44,287 nt of DNA from an uncultured Bacilli bacterium. GTDB lineage: Bacteria > Bacillota_I > Bacilli_A > RFN20 > DUOF01. The notes beneath the pieces were generated by a model. That model did no database searches. It was not told the DNA's origin and was given only the letters and a program-made list of their open reading frames with translations. A program made the position numbers and the translations under genes. Below, one piece after another: positions 41,620 to 44,287 of the stretch. The first letter of the stretch is position 1. The number at the start of each line of letters is the position of its first letter. The stretch is taken from NCBI GenBank assembly GCA_934183255.1, contig CAKPSD010000004.1, positions 1-44,287 of the forward strand. Direction: 5' to 3'.

Positions 41620-42381
41620 ATGAAAATAGGAATATATGATATTAATAATTCATCTAATTTAGGATATAAAGAAAGATTAGATATTTATAAAAAATGTGGT
41701 TTCACTAGTGTAGGAATATATTTAGATGATAATTATATGACTAATAATGAAAAGTATATAGATATTATTAAGTATGCTAGAAAAATAAATTTAGAAGTTA
41801 ATCAAATACATGTTGATTATAAAATTTCTAATTTAATATGTGATGAAGAAAGTAATGAGTATTTTGATTATATAGATAATAAAATTAAGAAATGTTTGAA
41901 CTTAAATATTCCTTATTTGGTATTACATGCTTCAAAAGGAGAAGAAGCTCCTTTATTAGGAGATAAAAATTTAAATAAATTAAAGTGTATGATGGAAAAG
42001 CATATTAATAAAAATATTTATTTGTGTTTTGAAAATGTAAGAGATAACCGCAATTTAGATAAGATTTTAAATAGTAATATTAATAATATAAGAATGTGTT
42101 ATGATTTAGGACATGCACATGCTTATAGTGATGAAGTAGAACTATTAAATAAATATAAAAATAAGATTGTTTGTTCTCATTTACATAACAATTATGGAGC
42201 TGATTCTCATAATTTACTTGAAGATGGAGAGATAAATTATAAAAGTATAATTTTATCTTTTAATAATGGCGTTGATAATTGCTTAGAAGTTTTTCCTTTA
42301 AAAGATAAAGTGTTAGATAAAAATGAATTCATAAAATTTGTTCAAAAAGCTTATGAAGAATACAAAAAAATAAAATTTTAA
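41620..42381 (+). CDS. TIM-barrel sugar phosphate isomerase/epimerase-like protein
   Basis: Protein of 253 residues with the AP-endonuclease-2/xylose-isomerase TIM-barrel pattern. Strand ends carry likely metal ligands: His in 'NQIHVDY' and 'YLVLHASKG', Glu in 'LCFENVRDN' (about residue 139), Asp and His in 'MCYDLGHAHAYS' (about 160-168), His in 'VCSHLHNNYGADSH' (about 189-200), and Glu in 'NCLEVFP'. Family members isomerise sugars or nick abasic DNA; the substrate cannot be told. It starts 4 bases after the aspS stop, so it is likely the last gene of the T-box operon. No close Shine-Dalgarno is visible, which suggests coupling to aspS. Confidence 0.8.
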   Translation: MKIGIYDINNSSNLGYKERLDIYKKCGFTSVGIYLDDNYMTNNEKYIDIIKYARKINLEVNQIHVDYKISNLICDEESNEYFDYIDNKIKKCLNLNIPYLVLHASKGEEAPLLGDKNLNKLKCMMEKHINKNIYLCFENVRDNRNLDKILNSNINNIRMCYDLGHAHAYSDEVELLNKYKNKIVCSHLHNNYGADSHNLLEDGEINYKSIILSFNNGVDNCLEVFPLKDKVLDKNEFIKFVQKAYEEYKKIKF

Positions 42382-42437
42382 TAGTTATAAACAATTTAAA
42401 AAATATATATTTAATAAAATACTGAAAAAGGGTAGTA

Positions 42438-42443
42438 TATAAT
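42438..42443 (+). promoter_or_regulatory. -10 box of the structured RNA gene
   Basis: Consensus TATAAT at 42438-42443, placing the transcription start near 42450, at the edge of the closing helix of the RNA. The -35 region is weak (TAAAAT, 42415-42420, spacer 17). Confidence 0.5.
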
Positions 42444-42444
42444 C

Positions 42445-42629
42445 AAGTTAAGGAGGAACACTTATCGCAAGACATTCAAGAATAAAGGTCGAATATCTAT
42501 ATGTGTTGAATACTAACTAGTCTTAGGATCCTAATTATAGATAGGGTATCTAAAGGTAACTATTAAAAAAAGGATAGTTAAACGTCTCTTAACTTAAAAA
42601 AGAAGTTCAATTAAATTGGACTTCTTTTT
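42445..42629 (+). ncRNA. candidate structured non-coding RNA, class unknown
   Basis: A stretch without a credible reading frame but dense in pairing. Outer helix: AAGTTAAGGAG (42445-42455) with CTCTTAACTT (42586-42595), one bulge. Inside it, AAGACATTCAA (42469-42479) pairs with TTGAAT (42506-42511) and GTCTT (42520-42524). TAGATA-GGG-TATCTA (42538-42552) is a tight hairpin, and AACTATT/GATAGTT (42558-42564, 42573-42579) encloses an A7 loop. The palindrome TTAGGATCCTAA (42523-42534) overlaps one arm and may be an alternative fold. A -10 box stands before it and a strong terminator (42597-42629) after it. It does not resemble tmRNA, RNase P, SRP RNA, 6S RNA or a riboswitch I can name. No downstream gene follows before the terminator, so it is probably a stand-alone RNA. 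Confidence 0.6.
42597..42629 (+). terminator. strong intrinsic terminator of the structured RNA
   Basis: 16 bases (42597-42612) pair with 42614-42629 with one G-U pair, ending in five T residues; the innermost pairs open to make the loop. This ends the RNA before the next promoter. Confidence 0.9.
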
Positions 42630-42677
42630 AAATGCAAAAAATAGTTTAAAAATGTATATGAAGCAAAGTTCACACTA

Positions 42678-42733
42678 AATATGAAATATTTTTCATATTG
42701 TGATTGACAATATGATAAATAAGGATTTATTAT
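42678..42733 (+). promoter_or_regulatory. promoter with overlapping operator-like dyads
   Basis: TTGACA (42704-42709) is a perfect -35, with TATTAT (42728-42733, spacer 18) as -10; TATAAT at 42731-42736 would need a 21-base spacer. Two overlapping perfect 9-bp dyads lie on it: AATATGAAA/TTTCATATT (42678-42686, 42691-42699) and TCATATTGT/ACAATATGA (42693-42701, 42707-42715). The second spans the -35. Together they give three copies of a half-site AATATGA, alternating in direction. This looks like a repressor site for the downstream surface protein; the regulator is unknown. Confidence 0.65.
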
Positions 42734-42770
42734 AATAGTAGGAAATATTGTATGTAAGGAGATGAGTAAT

Positions 42771-44287
42771 ATGAAAAGTTCTAACATCAAATTACATTTA
42801 AATATATGCAAAATATTTAAATATTGTCTTTTTATACTATTATTTTTGTTTCTAATTTTATTTGTTAATTATACTAAAATTTCAGCTATGAAAATAAATG
42901 TTGCTAGTGATAATAAAGATACTACTAATGGCAAACCTGTAAATATAAATGTTAATGATGGTAAAATTAAAGGTATTTATGTATATGTAAATGGTGAAGA
43001 AATGCTTTCTGTTGCTTCAACAAAAACATATAAAGGATCTTGCTGGCATAATAGTGGGCATTCATCATGTAGATACTATGGGAACAGGCAATATACAGTA
43101 AAGGCGTCTATGTCAGAAGAGTTTTCTAAAACTTTTTCTAAACAATCTGCAAGTAGAGCAAAATATCCAACATATCCATATATACAAGAATATAAAATAA
43201 AACTTTATAGCGATAGTTCTACAAGTAATTCAGCTAGTAAGACTGAAACAATTTTAAATCTTAAAAATCTTTCTAGTGATTTTAAAAAAAAAATATGTTC
43301 AACTACGCATACATATGCAAAATTTAATATAGTTGTTAAGGTAAAAGATGATAATAATAACGAAACATCATCTAGCAGTGTAACCATAACAGTTTTTGAT
43401 TATTGTGGGCCTACAATTTCTTTAACTTCATCATCAAAGTATGTTAGTAAAATAGTATCTGCTACTATTAGTGCTACAATTGCAGATGATGGTAATCATT
43501 TAAATTCAAACCAAACATTATTATCTTCTGATATATCTATGTCTGGAGATTCAGCAGGGTGTATAGCTTCAGTAAATAACTCAACTTATACTAAAGCTTC
43601 TATAAGTATAAAAGGTTGTACTTCTAGCTTAGGAACTGTATATATTAAAGTAAATAGCGAATCTATTGTTGATACATATTCAAATTATAATTTTGAATCA
43701 AATTCTGTATCTATATTAATTGACAATACTTCTCCTACTATATCTTATACAGAACCATCACTTGCAACTAATGAATATGTGACTTCATGGGCAAAATCAC
43801 ACTCTGTAAGCGGAATATCTGTTACAGATTCGCATAGTGGAGTAAAATCAAAACAATATTGTTGGAGTACACAGTGGGATACTTCAAAAGTTAGTAGTAG
43901 TTGTTGGAAAGACATAGGAAATTTAACATCTATCTCAAAAAATGATGGTACAGGAATATATTATCTTCACTTAAAAGCAGAGGATAATGCAGGCAATGTA
44001 GCGACGAAAGTTGTTTCAACTAGTATACAACAAAATTGTTATAGTTCAGGAACTGCACCAGATAAAGACATTTATTATGAGACTATATTAGGACTAAAAT
44101 GCACTTTTGTGGAATCATATGTTAATTTTAGATTTGATAATGAATCACCAACAATAACAAATTTAATGGTAGATTCATCATATTGGGCGAAATCACATAC
44201 AGTAAGTGGTATGACATTTGATGATAATAATCGTAGTGGAGTAAATGACTCAACAAAGAAATATTGTTGGAACACTTCTTCATCAAA
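42771..44287 (+). CDS. large exported Ig-like repeat protein, 5' part
   Basis: An open frame with no stop to the window end (505 codons visible). The ATG at 42771 follows AAGGAGATGAG. The N-terminus has a signal peptide or anchor ('YCLFILLFLFLILFVNYTKI', residues 18-37). The rest is Ser/Thr/Asn-rich beta-type sequence. From about residue 325 a repeat appears: 'DNTSPTISYTEP', 'WAKSHSVSGISVTDSHSGVK', 'YCWST', then again 'DNESPTITNLMV', 'YWAKSHTVSGMTFDDNNRSG', 'YCWNT'. This is the 'D..SP.I......W..SH.VSG....D..SGV...YCW' unit of bacterial Ig-like domains in giant surface proteins. It is notably rich in Cys for a Bacillota surface protein. It is preceded by an unusual operator region and the structured RNA. 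Confidence 0.8.
   Translation, partial: MKSSNIKLHLNICKIFKYCLFILLFLFLILFVNYTKISAMKINVASDNKDTTNGKPVNINVNDGKIKGIYVYVNGEEMLSVASTKTYKGSCWHNSGHSSCRYYGNRQYTVKASMSEEFSKTFSKQSASRAKYPTYPYIQEYKIKLYSDSSTSNSASKTETILNLKNLSSDFKKKICSTTHTYAKFNIVVKVKDDNNNETSSSSVTITVFDYCGPTISLTSSSKYVSKIVSATISATIADDGNHLNSNQTLLSSDISMSGDSAGCIASVNNSTYTKASISIKGCTSSLGTVYIKVNSESIVDTYSNYNFESNSVSILIDNTSPTISYTEPSLATNEYVTSWAKSHSVSGISVTDSHSGVKSKQYCWSTQWDTSKVSSSCWKDIGNLTSISKNDGTGIYYLHLKAEDNAGNVATKVVSTSIQQNCYSSGTAPDKDIYYETILGLKCTFVESYVNFRFDNESPTITNLMVDSSYWAKSHTVSGMTFDDNNRSGVNDSTKKYCWNTSSS

Noticed and set aside
42445..42629. Reading the structured region as 6S, tmRNA, RNase P or SRP RNA
   Set aside because: None of the conserved core sequences I know for these RNAs is present, and the several separate hairpins do not fit the single long rod of 6S RNA.
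42611..42811. Minus-strand 66-codon frame over the dyad region
   Set aside because: It overlaps the terminator and operator sequences, and has no ribosome binding site.
1..44287. CRISPR arrays, insertion sequences, prophage or toxin-antitoxin modules
   Set aside because: No spaced direct-repeat array, transposase, integrase, tRNA-linked attachment site or paired small toxin/antitoxin genes were seen.

Overview
The window is a very AT-rich, gene-dense bacterial chromosome segment. It fits the Bacillota (class Bacilli), probably an uncultured gut-type lineage related to Erysipelotrichia, RF39 or Mollicutes. The evidence is conserved Bacilli gene order: sufCDSUB, ruvX-yrzB-greA, ynzC-tkt-sirA-yneF, plsY-parE-parC, and a T-box leader ahead of a HisRS-like gene and aspS. 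Strong Shine-Dalgarno sites, intrinsic terminators and lipobox lipoproteins agree with this. Tryptophan is written TGG throughout. TGA appears as the stop of only three genes, and each has an in-frame TAA within three codons.

Layout. 1-70 is the 3' end of a 5S rRNA. 145-6370 holds an exported beta-propeller/Ig protein, mnmA, recD2 and an AI-2E-type permease. 6442-6552 is a 36-residue YjcZ-like tiny membrane protein. An FAD-dependent dehydrogenase (minus strand) precedes the complete SUF Fe-S operon sufC-sufD-sufS-sufU-sufB, which is translationally coupled to a methyltransferase. 14163-17709 is a minus-strand block: a HExxH lipoprotein, two unrecognised proteins and a HAD phosphatase. 17829-22417 carries ruvX, yrzB-like, greA, a membrane-anchored small protein, ynzC, tkt, a SirA/YneE-like gene and yneF. 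Then come a DUF5662-like gene, plsY (minus), parE-parC, degV, a protein of 22-residue repeats, gltX (minus), ogt and a P-type metal ATPase. 34902-38918 encodes a large MBG-type surface protein and a lipoprotein. 38960-41615 is a T-box leader with a degenerate HisRS/HisZ-like protein and an archaeal-type AspRS, followed by a TIM-barrel protein. The window ends with a probable stand-alone structured RNA and a large exported repeat protein that runs off the end.

How the parts fit. Most of the window is housekeeping: tRNA thiolation and charging, Fe-S assembly, topoisomerase IV, phospholipid synthesis and recombination. Four exported proteins or lipoproteins with Ig-like, MBG or propeller architecture are interspersed. 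The two large ones with visible C-termini end in a membrane helix and a short basic tail, not an LPXTG motif. The least explained parts are the structured RNA at about 42450-42629, the overlapping operator-like dyads just after it, the catalytically degraded HisRS paralogue under T-box control, the 22-residue repeat protein, and two genes (YjcZ-like and SirA-like) from families tied to sporulation. All calls come from reading the sequence; no database search was possible.
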